Origin: Sphingomonas sp. CFBP 13720
GTDB lineage: Bacteria > Pseudomonadota > Alphaproteobacteria > Sphingomonadales > Sphingomonadaceae
Assembly: GCF_014842075.1 (NCBI RefSeq)
Contig: NZ_JACYVA010000001.1
Coordinates: 372,001 to 436,000 of the forward strand
Length of the DNA stretch: 64,000 nucleotides
Reading direction: 5' to 3'
Shown piece after piece: positions 9,094 to 17,365 of the stretch (its first letter is position 1; each line of letters starts with the position of its first letter). The notes below the pieces were generated by a model. The model was not told where the DNA came from. It worked only from the letters and a program-made list of their open reading frames with translations, and did no database searches. The translations under genes and the position numbers were made by a program.

Positions 9094-9522
9094 TCAGTCT
9101 TCCCGAAATTGGTTCACGCGAAGGCGCGAAGGCGCGGAGGGGCGATAGTTATTGACGATCCGGCGCAGCCCCTCCTTGAGCGTTTCGCCGCCAAAATTGA
9201 GCAGCAGCCCGATGGGCTGATTCGTCAAACGCAGGTACGTGAGCAATTGCTTGCCGTGAACGGGCTTCAGCCGCTCTACCGATTTGACCTCTACCAATAC
9301 AGTATGATCGATCATCAGATCGATCCGGAAGGCCGCATCGAACCGCATACCGTCGAAGACTATATCGATCGGATACTGCCGCATAATGTGGTAGCCCATT
9401 GCCGCAAGCCGGCCGGCCAAAAGCATTTCATACACGCTTTCCAGCAGGCCCGGCCCCAGATCGCGATGTAGCCGAAGCGCGACGTCGATGACGTCACGAC
9501 ATATATCCTCGCGATCGCTCAT
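9094..9522 (-). CDS. GxxExxY family protein
   Basis: This 142-residue protein matches the GxxExxY family (TIGR04256), named after the motif seen here as GLLESVYE near residue 25. Further family features are a hydrophobic core, the segment RIDLMIDHTVLVEVKSV and KQLLTYLRLTNQPIGLLLNFG. The spaced D and E-x-K residues resemble a PD-(D/E)xK nuclease core, which is an inference, because the function of these proteins is not established. The gene lies between fabD and fabG and is bounded by a 19-base perfect inverted repeat, one arm inside its 3' end and one just upstream of the ATG. It looks like an inserted cassette. Confidence 0.88.
   Translation of the reverse strand: MSDREDICRDVIDVALRLHRDLGPGLLESVYEMLLAGRLAAMGYHIMRQYPIDIVFDGMRFDAAFRIDLMIDHTVLVEVKSVERLKPVHGKQLLTYLRLTNQPIGLLLNFGGETLKEGLRRIVNNYRPSAPSRLRVNQFRED
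9113..9140. repeat. Left terminal inverted repeat of the GxxExxY cassette
   Basis: Bases 9113-9131 (TTCACGCGAAGGCGCGAAG) are an exact reverse complement of 9531-9549. A weaker match continues for about 8 bases on the inner side. The unit is built from near-repeats of CGCGAAGG. This arm overlaps the 3' end of the GxxExxY reading frame and encodes its last residues, so gene and repeat form one unit. Confidence 0.85.
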
Positions 9523-9549
9523 CTTCGCGTCTTCGCGCCTTCGCGTGAA
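9523..9549. repeat. Right terminal inverted repeat of the GxxExxY cassette
   Basis: Bases 9531-9549 (CTTCGCGCCTTCGCGTGAA) are the perfect inverse of 9113-9131. The arm lies immediately upstream of the GxxExxY start codon at 9522 and 11 bases from the fabD stop. It therefore occupies the position of the leader of this gene. Confidence 0.85.
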
Positions 9550-9559
9550 ACAATCTACC

Positions 9560-10495
9560 TCAAATCCGCCCGACGAGCGCCTCGATATCCGCCATCGTCA
9601 CCACGCTGGTCGCGGTTGCATCGGGAGCGATGCGCTTGACCATCGTGCCCAGCACCTTGCCGCCCAGTTCGACGAAGTCGTCGACGCCGGCTGCGTGCAT
9701 TGCCAGCACCGATTCGCGCCAGCGGACCATCCCCGCCACCTGTTCGACCAGCAGCCGGCGGATCGTTTCGGCGTCCGCGACCGGCGCGGCGGTGACGTTG
9801 GCGTAGAGCGGCACCAGCGGCGAGGTCAGCGCCACGCTTTCCAGCGCCTCCGCCATCGCATCGGCGGCAGGCTGCATCAGCGGGCAGTGGAACGGGGCGG
9901 ACACCGGCAACACCACCGCGCGCTTGATGCCCATTTCCTTGGCCAGCGGCACCGCCCGGTCGATCGCGGCCTTCGTCCCGGATATCACGACCTGCGACGG
10001 ATCATTGTCGTTGGCGACGGTGCACACGTCCCCCTGCGCCGCCGCATCGGCCAGCGCCTGCGCCTTCGACAGGTCGGCACCCAGCAGCGCCGCCATCGCC
10101 CCCTCCCCGACCGGCACCGCCGCCTGCATCGCGCGTCCACGCAGCTTGAGCAGCCGTGCGGTAGTGGCAAGGTCCAGCGCGCCCGCCGCACACAGCGCGG
10201 TATATTCGCCCAGCGAATGGCCCGCGACGAAATCGGCCTTTTCCGCCAGCCGGATGCCGCCTTCCCGCTCCAGCACGCGCAAAGTGGCGATGGCGTTGGC
10301 CATGATCGCGGGCTGCGCATTTTCAGTCAGCATCAGATCGCCTTCGGGGCCGTCTGCCATCAGCCGGAACAGGCTTTCGCCCAGTGCGTCGTCGACCTCC
10401 TGGAACACCTCACGCGCATGCGGACTGGCGGCGGCAAGCGCTGCCCCCATGCCGACCGACTGGCTGCCCTGTCCCGGAAAGATGAATGCGCGCAT
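9560..10495 (-). CDS. fabD: Malonyl-CoA:ACP transacylase
   Basis: This 311-residue enzyme moves malonyl groups from CoA to ACP. The N-terminus MRAFIFPGQGSQSVGMG, the nucleophile elbow GHSLGEYTALCAAGA near residue 90, and the HCPLMQPAADAM segment with the catalytic histidine near residue 199 are clear. The frame is open further upstream to 10759, but MRAFIF at 10495 is the family start. It is the first gene of the minus-strand fab cluster and is divergent from the RcnB-like gene, so the promoter should lie in 10496-10661. Confidence 0.95.
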   Translation of the reverse strand: MRAFIFPGQGSQSVGMGAALAAASPHAREVFQEVDDALGESLFRLMADGPEGDLMLTENAQPAIMANAIATLRVLEREGGIRLAEKADFVAGHSLGEYTALCAAGALDLATTARLLKLRGRAMQAAVPVGEGAMAALLGADLSKAQALADAAAQGDVCTVANDNDPSQVVISGTKAAIDRAVPLAKEMGIKRAVVLPVSAPFHCPLMQPAADAMAEALESVALTSPLVPLYANVTAAPVADAETIRRLLVEQVAGMVRWRESVLAMHAAGVDDFVELGGKVLGTMVKRIAPDATATSVVTMADIEALVGRI

Positions 10496-10661
10496 CGCCG
10501 ACGTCTCCTGCTGTTCCAAGCCGCGCGGCCTAGTCGCTCGGCCAAGCCGTACGCAAGAGGGCGTGCTGGTACAGTTTGCGACCAACTGACCGCGATCGCG
10601 ACAAACCCCCGCGACAACCGGCCCCCATTTTGACGTCAACGCCAACAACGGAGTGACCGTC

Positions 10662-11039
10662 ATGAAGAAGCTGATCCTCACCGCACTGACCGCCGCATTG
10701 CTCGCCTCGCCAATGGCGGCGTCGGCGGCCGGACGCACGGTCGTCAAGGAACGCGCCACCGCGACGGTGGTCGTTCACAAGGACGATCGCGGCCGTCAGG
10801 TGCAGAAGACCGTCGTCAAGAAGAAGCCGGTACAGACCCGCAAGTGGCAGCGCGGCCAGAAATTCGACCGGACGCAAGCCAGCAATTATCGGCAGATCGA
10901 CTATCGCACCTACAAGCAGCGCGGCCTCTACACGCCGCCCAAGGGGTCGCAGTGGGTGCAGTCGGGCAACGATGCGGTGCTGGTGGCGGTCGCCAGCGGG
11001 TTGATCGGCGCGGTGATCGGCGGCGCGCTCGCCAACTGA
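10662..11039 (+). CDS. RcnB-family periplasmic protein
   Basis: This 125-residue protein has a signal peptide ([23 protein letters not shown]). A basic, valine-rich region follows, and then a C-terminal RcnB-like domain with [29 protein letters not shown]. In E. coli RcnB helps control nickel and cobalt efflux, but most members of this domain family have no proven role. A metal function here is only an inference. I chose ATG 10662 rather than GTG 10653 because GGAG at 10650-10653 is well spaced from it and the signal peptide starts cleanly. It is divergent from fabD and precedes the ribosomal operon. Confidence 0.8.
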   Translation: MKKLILTALTAALLASPMAASAAGRTVVKERATATVVVHKDDRGRQVQKTVVKKKPVQTRKWQRGQKFDRTQASNYRQIDYRTYKQRGLYTPPKGSQWVQSGNDAVLVAVASGLIGAVIGGALAN

Positions 11040-11078
11040 GCTTGCAATTCGCCCGGTTTCGGGTAGAGGCAACCGCTT

Positions 11079-11111
11079 CCGGGGTGGTGGGACCAGTTCC
11101 TGCCGCCCCGG
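11079..11111 (+). promoter_or_regulatory. Candidate S6:S18-type leader hairpin
   Basis: Bases 11079-11087 pair with 11103-11111 through nine base pairs (one G-T). The loop contains a further short GGGA/TCCT pairing, and a CCG lies on the 3' side. It sits about 80 bases before rpsF and has no T-run, so it is not a terminator of the upstream gene. rpsF leaders in many bacteria carry a structured element bound by the S6:S18 complex. Position and CCG content fit that, but I cannot align it to the known model. Confidence 0.4.
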
Positions 11112-11190
11112 ACTGCATTTGAAGACGACAGCCGGAGGGGCGACCGCGATCGGCGCGGCGTCAGCGATCGGCCAACAGACGGAAAAGAAT

Positions 11191-11613
11191 ATGGCTCTGT
11201 ATGAGCACGTGTTCCTTGCGCGCCAGGATCTGGCACAGGCGCAGGTGGACGCGCTGGCGGAAACCGCCACCAAGATCGTTCAGGACATGAACGGCAAGGT
11301 CGTGAAGACCGAAACCTGGGGCCTGCGCAGCCTCGCCTATCGCATCGCGAAGAACCGCAAGGCGCATTACGTCATGCTCGAAATCGACGCGCCCGGCGAC
11401 GTCGTTGCCGAGCTGGAGCGCCAGACGCAGATCAACGAAGACGTGATCCGCTTCATGACCGTCAAGGTGGACGGGCATGAGGAAGGTCCGACCGTGATGA
11501 TGCGCAAGAGCGAGCGTTCGGAGCGTGGCGACCGCCGTGGCGGCCGTGACCGCGATGACCGCGGCCCGCGCCGCGACCGTGAGCAGTCGGCGCCCGCCGA
11601 CGCCGAAGCGTAA
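11191..11613 (+). CDS. rpsF: 30S ribosomal protein S6
   Basis: This 140-residue protein is small-subunit protein S6, which binds 16S rRNA together with S18. The N-terminus [20 protein letters not shown], the [20 protein letters not shown] motif and [20 protein letters not shown] are characteristic. The C-terminal 35 residues are a charged tail rich in Arg, Asp and Glu, usual in alphaproteobacterial S6. I chose ATG 11191, preceded by GGA, over in-frame codons further upstream. rpsR follows after 12 bases. Confidence 0.97.
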   Translation: MALYEHVFLARQDLAQAQVDALAETATKIVQDMNGKVVKTETWGLRSLAYRIAKNRKAHYVMLEIDAPGDVVAELERQTQINEDVIRFMTVKVDGHEEGPTVMMRKSERSERGDRRGGRDRDDRGPRRDREQSAPADAEA

Positions 11614-11625
11614 GGATCAGCACCC

Positions 11626-11850
11626 ATGGCACGTCCGTTTTTCCGCCGCCGCAAGAGCTGCCCCTTCTCTGCCAAGGATGCTCCCCGGATCGACTATAAG
11701 GATGTACGCCTGCTGCAGGGCTTCGTGTCCGAACGCGGCAAGATCGTCCCGTCGCGCATCACTTCGGTGAGCGCGAAGAAGCAGCGCGAACTGGCCCAGG
11801 CCATCAAGCGCGCACGTCATCTGGGCCTGCTGCCCTACATCGTTAAGTAA
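11626..11850 (+). CDS. rpsR: 30S ribosomal protein S18
   Basis: This 74-residue protein is S18, the partner of S6 on the platform of the small subunit. The segments [22 protein letters not shown], broken here by the usual alphaproteobacterial residues, and [20 protein letters not shown] are diagnostic. The gene lies between rpsF and rplI with gaps of 12 bases on each side, the standard operon order. Confidence 0.97.
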   Translation: MARPFFRRRKSCPFSAKDAPRIDYKDVRLLQGFVSERGKIVPSRITSVSAKKQRELAQAIKRARHLGLLPYIVK

Positions 11851-11862
11851 GGAGCGCCCGAC

Positions 11863-12453
11863 ATGGACGTTATTCTGCTGGAACGCGTCGAGAAGCTCGG
11901 CGCCATCGGCGACGTGGTGACGGTGAAGGACGGGTTCGCCCGTAACTTCCTGCTGCCGCGCAAGAAGGCGCTGCGCGCCAATGCCGCCAACAAGAAGGTC
12001 TTCGACGCCAATCGCGAACGGATCGAGGCCGAGAACGCCACGCGCCGTACCGACGCCGAAGCCGAAGCCAAGACGCTGGAAGGCGCATCGGTCACGCTGA
12101 TCCGTCAGTCGTCGAACACCGGCCAGCTGTACGGTTCGGTCGCGGTTCGCGATCTGATCGAGGCACTGGTCGCCGATGGTCACAAGGTCGACAAGTCGCA
12201 GATCGCGCTGAACCGTCCGATCAAGTCGGTCGGCCTGCACGACGTGAAGGTCGCGCTGCACCCGGAAGTGTCGGTGACCGTCAAGGTCAACGTCGCACGT
12301 TCGCCGGAAGAAGCCGAGATGCAGGCGCAGGGCGTCGACATCATGGCATCGATGTTCGAGCGTGACGAAGCCGGCTTCACCGAGGATTACGATCCCAACG
12401 CCGAGCCGGGCGAAATCGCCCGCGACGAGGCTCCCGAGGAAGCGCAGGGCTGA
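11863..12453 (+). CDS. rplI: 50S ribosomal protein L9
   Basis: This 196-residue protein is large-subunit L9. The N-terminal RNA-binding domain is clear ([19 protein letters not shown], then [17 protein letters not shown]), joined by a long charged helix to the C-terminal domain near residues 75-150. It is longer than the 149-residue E. coli protein because of an acidic C-terminal extension of about 45 residues, as seen in other alphaproteobacteria. It closes the rpsF-rpsR-rplI operon, with a terminator 28 bases after its stop. Confidence 0.97.
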   Translation: MDVILLERVEKLGAIGDVVTVKDGFARNFLLPRKKALRANAANKKVFDANRERIEAENATRRTDAEAEAKTLEGASVTLIRQSSNTGQLYGSVAVRDLIEALVADGHKVDKSQIALNRPIKSVGLHDVKVALHPEVSVTVKVNVARSPEEAEMQAQGVDIMASMFERDEAGFTEDYDPNAEPGEIARDEAPEEAQG

Positions 12454-12480
12454 TCCAGCCCGCATCGTCGGACAACGAAA

Positions 12481-12511
12481 AGGCCGTCGGGGCAACCCGG
12501 CGGCCTTTTTC
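12481..12511 (+). terminator. Rho-independent terminator of rpsF-rpsR-rplI
   Basis: An 11-pair stem (12481-12491 with 12496-12506, one G-T pair) closes a GCAA tetraloop and is followed by a T-run ending at 12510. An A-run lies just before it, so it could also work on the opposite strand. Confidence 0.9.
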
Positions 12512-12546
12512 GTCGTCCGTCCGAAAACGAAGCCCGCGCTATCCGG

Positions 12547-12627
12547 TCACGGACACGCGACGCACGCACCGATGACGGCAGCCAGCGGGATGATCGACAG
12601 AAGAAGCGGAAGGGCCTTGCTCATCAT
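12547..12627 (-). CDS. Possible 26-residue hydrophobic peptide
   Basis: On the minus strand, ATGATG at 12622-12627 opens a short frame ending in TGA at 12547. The product is MMSKALPLLLSIIPL followed by a short Ala/Val/Cys-rich end, with two cysteines near the C-terminus. An AGGAA lies a few bases upstream of the ATGs, a plausible ribosome binding site. It would be a single-span membrane peptide or a processed lipopeptide. There is no homology evidence, and short hydrophobic frames can arise by chance. Confidence 0.35.
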   Translation of the reverse strand: MMSKALPLLLSIIPLAAVIGACVACP

Positions 12628-12713
12628 CGGTTCCTGAAACGGTTCATTCGCTTCAATTCCGCAACGGCGATAAGGTTGCGCGGCGATGAACGCATCCCGT
12701 TCACGCGCACCGC

Positions 12714-12742
12714 TTGACGACCCTGTGCCATCTGCCTAAAGC
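12714..12742 (+). promoter_or_regulatory. Putative promoter of tRNA-Glu
   Basis: TTGACG at 12714-12719 and TAAAGC at 12737-12742 are separated by 17 bases and lie 15 bases before the tRNA. The -35 box is close to consensus and the -10 box is weak. Confidence 0.5.
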
Positions 12743-12757
12743 CTCCCCTCCGCCGAC

Positions 12758-12832
12758 GGCCCCTTCGTCTAGCGGTTAGGACGACGCCCTCTCACGGCGT
12801 AAGCACGAGTTCGATTCTCGTAGGGGTCACCA
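12758..12832 (+). tRNA. tRNA-Glu (CTC)
   Basis: The sequence folds as a tRNA closely resembling bacterial tRNA-Glu. The acceptor stem pairs 12758-12764 with 12822-12828 (second pair G-T). The D arm carries AGCGGTTAGGA, the anticodon loop CTCTCAC places CTC at positions 34-36, and the T arm contains GTTCGATTC. CCA is encoded at 12830-12832. No neighbouring tRNA is seen. Confidence 0.95.
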
Positions 12833-13122
12833 TCGTTGCTGCACATCGCCTTTGGCCGCGCGCCCGACTTCCCCGACCACAGTATTTGACAGACCGACAG
12901 CGACGTTGCGACGGGTGCCGTCCATCACCTCGGCACATTTTCGCAGGATCAGACCAACCGGTCGTGGCTTGCCGGTGAGTCCAACGATCGGCTGCGGCCC
13001 TAGAAGGGCCGATACCCGATGATCGCGGATACCGTACCGCCGAGCTGTTCGCGGAACCGCTGTCTTGTCCGCGGCCGGCCAGCCCCCATCTCGCGACCAT
13101 CACCTCATGACGGAGCGCGCCT
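12833..13122. other. Intergenic region without a recognised gene
   Basis: This stretch between tRNA-Glu and the glutathione transferase shows no convincing reading frame. It contains a perfect 7-base-pair hairpin with a 3-base loop at 12995-13011 that lacks a T-run, and a TTGACA at about 12887 without a fitting -10 box. A GGAG just before 13123 is the likely ribosome binding site of the next gene. Confidence 0.5.
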
Positions 13123-13818
13123 ATGATCGACCTGCATTACTGGCCGACGCCGAACGGCCACAAGATCACGCTGTTCCTCGAGGAAGCCGACCTGCCCTAT
13201 ACGATCCATCCGGTCGATATCGGCAAGGGCGAGCAGTTCGCGCCCGAGTTCCTTGCCATCGCCCCCAACAACCGGATGCCGGCGATCGTCGATCACGAAC
13301 CGCCGGGCGGCGGCGCGCCGGTCGCGATCTTCGAATCGGGTGCGATCCTGCTGTACCTTGCGGAAAAGACCGGGCGGTTCCTGCCCGCCAATATTCCGGG
13401 CAGGTACGACGCGATCCAGTGGCTGATGTGGCAAATGGGCGGCCTTGGCCCGATGGCCGGGCAGAACCATCATTTCAACATCTATGCGCCTGAAAAGCTG
13501 CCCTATGCGCAGGATCGGTACATTCGTGAAACCGCCCGTCTGTACGGCGTGCTCGACCGGCGTCTTGCGGATCGCAGCTTCGTCGCGGGCGAATATTCCA
13601 TTGCGGATATGGCTGCCTATCCATGGATCGTTCCGCATGAAGCGCAGGGTCAGGATCTGGCCGACTTCCCCAATCTGCGTCGCTGGTACGACGCAATCGC
13701 CGCACGTCCCGCGACGATCACAGCCTATGCGAAGGGCAAGGCGGTCAGCGACGGCACCCCGCCGATGACGGAGGAGCGACGCAGGATCCTATTCGGGACG
13801 CCGACAAAACCGGACTGA
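13123..13818 (+). CDS. Glutathione S-transferase, Ure2p/YfcG-like
   Basis: This 231-residue protein has an N-terminal thioredoxin-like domain (residues 1-85, starting IDLHYWPTPNGHKITLFLEE) and a C-terminal helical domain. NNRMPAIVDHEP and FESGAILLYLAEKTG form the glutathione site. NHHFNIYAPEKLPYAQDRY near residue 112 is typical of the Nu-class group that includes E. coli YfcG and YghU, which have disulfide reductase activity. No signal peptide is seen, so it is cytoplasmic. It stands alone between a tRNA and an EF-hand gene, and its substrate cannot be read from the sequence. Confidence 0.9.
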   Translation: MIDLHYWPTPNGHKITLFLEEADLPYTIHPVDIGKGEQFAPEFLAIAPNNRMPAIVDHEPPGGGAPVAIFESGAILLYLAEKTGRFLPANIPGRYDAIQWLMWQMGGLGPMAGQNHHFNIYAPEKLPYAQDRYIRETARLYGVLDRRLADRSFVAGEYSIADMAAYPWIVPHEAQGQDLADFPNLRRWYDAIAARPATITAYAKGKAVSDGTPPMTEERRRILFGTPTKPD

Positions 13819-13924
13819 TCGCGACAAATCGCGACAATCGAATGGCCGGGCGACAAAGTCGCGCGACAGATGGCGGCGATACCCGGTTCGTCACCGGGAT
13901 ATCCCGCCAATCGAAAGGTCCGCC

Positions 13925-14374
13925 ATGCGTCCGCTGCTCCTCGTCGCCTCTCTCCTCGCCACCGCCGTTTCCGGCGGCGCGATCGCCGGGCAGTTGCCCC
14001 CTGCCCCGACCGATGCGGTGTTAACGCGGGCCGATGCATTGGCCCGGGCCGATGCACGGTTCGCGGAGATCGACACCGACCGCGACGGCAAAATTTCCGC
14101 CTCAGAGCGCGACGCGATCCCTGCTCCGCGCCGTGGCCCCGCGGCCGAAGGTGCCGAGGGCCGTGGCGGACGCGCCGGCATGGGCGGTGTACGCGGCATC
14201 GAGCGAGCCGATACCGACCGCGACGGCTTCGTCACCCGTGCCGAGTTCGCCGCACAGGCCGCTGCGATGTTCGACCGGCAGGATCTGAACAAGGACGGAA
14301 AAGTCGACGCCGCCGAACGCGCGACGCTGCGCGAACAGCGGCGGGAACGTCGCGGCGACCGGGCCGACGACTGA
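13925..14374 (+). CDS. Secreted EF-hand calcium-binding protein
   Basis: This 149-residue protein has a signal peptide (residues 1-22, cut near SGGAIAG) and three canonical 12-residue EF-hand loops: DTDRDGKISASE, DTDRDGFVTRAE and DLNKDGKVDAAE. All calcium-ligand positions are kept. Such small periplasmic EF-hand proteins are common in sphingomonads, and their partners are mostly unknown. It is followed after 68 bases by the OmpR-type regulator gene. A calcium-linked input to that two-component system is possible but only an inference from position. The tail is rich in Arg and Asp. Confidence 0.88.
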   Translation: MRPLLLVASLLATAVSGGAIAGQLPPAPTDAVLTRADALARADARFAEIDTDRDGKISASERDAIPAPRRGPAAEGAEGRGGRAGMGGVRGIERADTDRDGFVTRAEFAAQAAAMFDRQDLNKDGKVDAAERATLREQRRERRGDRADD

Positions 14375-14442
14375 TCCGGTTCGGGGGCGTCGGGTTCGAC
14401 CGGCGCCCTTCGCGTTTTCCTTTCGTCGAAGGCTCGCCTAGC

Positions 14443-15171
14443 ATGTCCGACATGGCCGATATCCCGCACCTGCTGCTGGTCGACGACGAACGATCGATCC
14501 GCGAACCACTTGCCCAGTATCTGACGAAACAGGGATTTCGCGTGACCCAGGCGGGTGACGCGGAGGGTGCGCGGGCGCGACTGAACGCCTATGCGATCGA
14601 TCTGGCGATCCTCGACATCATGATGCCGGGCGAGGACGGATTGTCGCTGTGCCGCCATATCCGCGAAACGGGCGAGACCCCGGTCATCCTGCTGACGGCG
14701 CGGGCGGAGGAAACCGACCGGATCGTCGGGCTGGAAATGGGTGCCGACGATTATGTCGTCAAACCCTTTTCCCCCCGCGAACTCGCCGCGCGGGTAAAGG
14801 TGGTGCTGCGTCGCACGGCGGCGGGTGCGGTGCGGCAGCATGCGCCCGAAGCCGGATCGTTCGCGTTTTCGGGGTGGGTGCTGAAGACCGGGGAACGCGC
14901 GCTGGTCGACCGTGAAGGCGTGTCGGTGCCGCTGTCGACCGGTGAATATAATCTGCTGCACGCACTGGTCACGCGCCCGCGACAGGTGCTGACGCGCGAC
15001 CAGTTGCTCGACCTGACGCAGGGCCGAGAGGCCGCCGCGTTCGACCGCGCGATCGACAATCAGGTCAGCCGGTTGCGCAAGAAGATCGAAGTCGATGCGC
15101 GGAACCCCGATATCATCAAGACAGTGTGGGGCGGCGGATATACGCTGGCGTCCGAAGTCACGCGGCTGTGA
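14443..15171 (+). CDS. OmpR-family response regulator
   Basis: This 242-residue regulator has a receiver domain (residues 8-122) with the phospho-acceptor Asp58 in ILDIMMPGEDG, the acidic pair VDDE at 13-16, and VVKPF near residue 106. It is followed by a winged-helix DNA-binding domain (residues 140-238) with LSTGEYNLLHALV and a C-terminal VWGGGYTLA. I chose ATG 14443 (MSDMADIPHLLLVDDE) because it gives the normal N-terminus. The frame extends upstream only across the EF-hand gene. The stop overlaps the kinase start (GTGA), so both are co-translated. The stimulus is unknown. Confidence 0.94.
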   Translation: MSDMADIPHLLLVDDERSIREPLAQYLTKQGFRVTQAGDAEGARARLNAYAIDLAILDIMMPGEDGLSLCRHIRETGETPVILLTARAEETDRIVGLEMGADDYVVKPFSPRELAARVKVVLRRTAAGAVRQHAPEAGSFAFSGWVLKTGERALVDREGVSVPLSTGEYNLLHALVTRPRQVLTRDQLLDLTQGREAAAFDRAIDNQVSRLRKKIEVDARNPDIIKTVWGGGYTLASEVTRL

Positions 15172-16526
15172 AGCGTTTCTGGCCGACGAGCCTGCTGGGC
15201 CAGATCGCGCTGCTGGTCGCCGTCGCGCTGTTCGTAGCACAGGCGCTAAACTTCATGCTGCTGCTGCGCGAACGTCAGGCGTTCCGCTTTGCCGAAGTCA
15301 CGCTGCCTGCCGTCACCCGGCTGGTCGATGCGGCCGAACGGGTGACCGCACAGCGCCCGGTCGCCACCGATCCGCCCCGGACGGACCGGCTGCGCGGGCT
15401 TCGGCTGGTCACGGGGCGGGTCGACATGCCCGAGGGCGCGGCGGAAGCGGACGTCGAACACGCGATCCGGCGCGGCTTCAGCGATGCCGGGATCGCGGTC
15501 GGACGGATCGAGGCGCGGGTACAGCCGATCGACGAGCAGGAAATTCGCGAACGGAAGCTGGACAACCGCCGGGCGGAGCGCCTGCGCCGCATGGGTGCCG
15601 TGCTGGGCGTCGCGGTGGAGCTTCCCGGTCGCGGGTGGCTGGTGTCGAACAATCCGTGGCCGATCGCCGAGCGCGGGTTGTTGTGGCAATTGCTGGCGCA
15701 GACGCTGATCCTGTATGTCGTGGTGCTGTTGCCGGTGCTGTGGATCGGCCGGCGCATCGCCAAGCCGTTGCGCGAACTGGCTGCATCTGCCCGCGCGTTT
15801 CAGCCGGGCCAGCCGCTGCCGCCGATCGAACCGTCGGGACCGCAGGACGTGCGGCTGCTGATCGTCGCCTTCACCGATCTGGGGCGACGGGTCAGCGCGA
15901 TGATCGAGGAAAAGGACCGGATGCTGGGCGCGATCGGGCATGATCTGCGTACGCCGCTGGCTGCGCTGCGCGTCCGCATCGAATCGGTCGAGGACGATAC
16001 CGATCGCATCCGCATGGCCGAAACCATCGACGAGATGACGGCGACGCTGGAGGATATCCTGTCGCTCGCCCGGCTGGGCCGACCTAGCGAGAAGGCGACC
16101 GACGTCGATGTCGCCGCGCTGGTCGACGCGGTGGTCGAGGATTTCCGCGATCTGGGCGACGATGTCGATTTCGTCGAGGCGGACCGCGTGCCGTTGCACC
16201 TTCGACCCAATCTGATGCGGCGTGCGGTACGCAACCTGATCGAAAACGCGATCAAATATGCCGGCGCAGCGCAGGTGCGGATCGATACGCGCGCCGACGC
16301 GGTCACGATCGTCGTCGCCGACAATGGTCCCGGCATCCCCCCCGATCGGCTGGAAGCGGTGTTCGACCCGTTCACCCGGCTGGAAACGTCGCGCAACCGG
16401 GACACCGGGGGGATCGGTCTTGGGCTGGCTCTGGCCCGCGCGATCGTGCGCGAAGCGGGTGGAGAGATCGCGCTGACCAACCGCCCCGGCGGCGGGCTGG
16501 ACGCCACGATCCGGTTGCCGCGATAG
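15168..16526 (+). CDS. Two-component sensor histidine kinase
   Basis: This 452-residue inner-membrane kinase has a first membrane segment at about residues 9-32, a periplasmic domain of about 140 residues and a second segment near 175-200. HAMP, HisKA and HATPase domains follow. The phospho-acceptor is His258 in IGHDLRTPLAALR, and the ATP site shows NLIENAIKYAG, VADNGPGIPPD and GLGLALARAI. It starts at GTG 15168, which overlaps the response regulator stop, so the two form a pair. The layout resembles EnvZ-type kinases. The periplasmic domain shows no motif that reveals the ligand. Confidence 0.94.
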   Translation: MKRFWPTSLLGQIALLVAVALFVAQALNFMLLLRERQAFRFAEVTLPAVTRLVDAAERVTAQRPVATDPPRTDRLRGLRLVTGRVDMPEGAAEADVEHAIRRGFSDAGIAVGRIEARVQPIDEQEIRERKLDNRRAERLRRMGAVLGVAVELPGRGWLVSNNPWPIAERGLLWQLLAQTLILYVVVLLPVLWIGRRIAKPLRELAASARAFQPGQPLPPIEPSGPQDVRLLIVAFTDLGRRVSAMIEEKDRMLGAIGHDLRTPLAALRVRIESVEDDTDRIRMAETIDEMTATLEDILSLARLGRPSEKATDVDVAALVDAVVEDFRDLGDDVDFVEADRVPLHLRPNLMRRAVRNLIENAIKYAGAAQVRIDTRADAVTIVVADNGPGIPPDRLEAVFDPFTRLETSRNRDTGGIGLGLALARAIVREAGGEIALTNRPGGGLDATIRLPR

Positions 16527-16669
16527 ATGTCGGCACTTCCTGCGGACACCGGACGTCAACTTTCGCTGTCGACGTCCCCGCGCCGCGATACCGCCGCCGG
16601 GCGAATTTCGTCGGCCGGCGGAACGCGGGCGAAACGAAAGCGCGCGCGTCCGCGTTACGCGCTTTACCT

Positions 16670-17365
16670 ATGATAAAAGTAGCCAGCTACAACATGCGCA
16701 AGGCAATCGGCACCGACCGGCGGCGCATGCCCGAACGGACGCTGGAAGTATTGTGCGAGATCGATGCCGATATCGTCGCGTTGCAGGAATGCGACCGCCG
16801 TCTCGGTGAGCGCGCGGGCGTGATCCCGCTGCACATGCTGGAGGAACGCACGCCGTGGCGGGCCGTACCTATCGCCATGCGCGCGCAATCGATGGGATGG
16901 CACGGCAACGCGCTGCTGGTGCGCAAAACCGCCGATATCGGCGAGCATCGCCGGATCGAACTGCCTGCGCTCGAACCGCGTGGCGCCGTGACGGCGGATA
17001 TCACGACCGACGGCGTCGAACTGCGCGTCGTCGGTATGCACCTCGATCTATCGGGGCTGTGGCGGCGGAAACAGGCGCATGCGATCCTGACGCATGTCGA
17101 AGGGCATGCGACCCAACTGCCCAGCGTGCTGATGGGCGACCTGAACGAATGGACGCCGCGTTCTGGGTGCCTGCGCGATTTCGGACGCAACCATCGGTTT
17201 GCGGAGACGGGGCCGAGCTTCCATGCGCGCCACCCGGTCGGACGGCTCGACCGGATCATGGTGTCCGATGCACTGCGGATCGTCGATGCGGGGGTGCACA
17301 GCAGCGCCGCCGCGCGCAAGGCGTCCGACCATCTGCCGATATGGGCGACGCTGGAACCGGCGTGA
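16670..17365 (+). CDS. Endonuclease/exonuclease/phosphatase-fold hydrolase
   Basis: This 231-residue protein has the metal-dependent EEP fold. Active-site elements appear in order: SYNMRK near residue 6, LQECDRR near 39, MGDLNEW near 146, and SDHLPIWATLEP at the C-terminus. Such enzymes cut phosphodiester or phosphomonoester bonds in nucleic acids or lipids. No signal peptide is seen, so it is probably cytoplasmic. Its stop overlaps the GTG start of the patatin-like gene (17362-17365), so the two are likely co-expressed. A joint role in phospholipid turnover would fit but is an inference. Confidence 0.88.
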   Translation: MIKVASYNMRKAIGTDRRRMPERTLEVLCEIDADIVALQECDRRLGERAGVIPLHMLEERTPWRAVPIAMRAQSMGWHGNALLVRKTADIGEHRRIELPALEPRGAVTADITTDGVELRVVGMHLDLSGLWRRKQAHAILTHVEGHATQLPSVLMGDLNEWTPRSGCLRDFGRNHRFAETGPSFHARHPVGRLDRIMVSDALRIVDAGVHSSAAARKASDHLPIWATLEPA

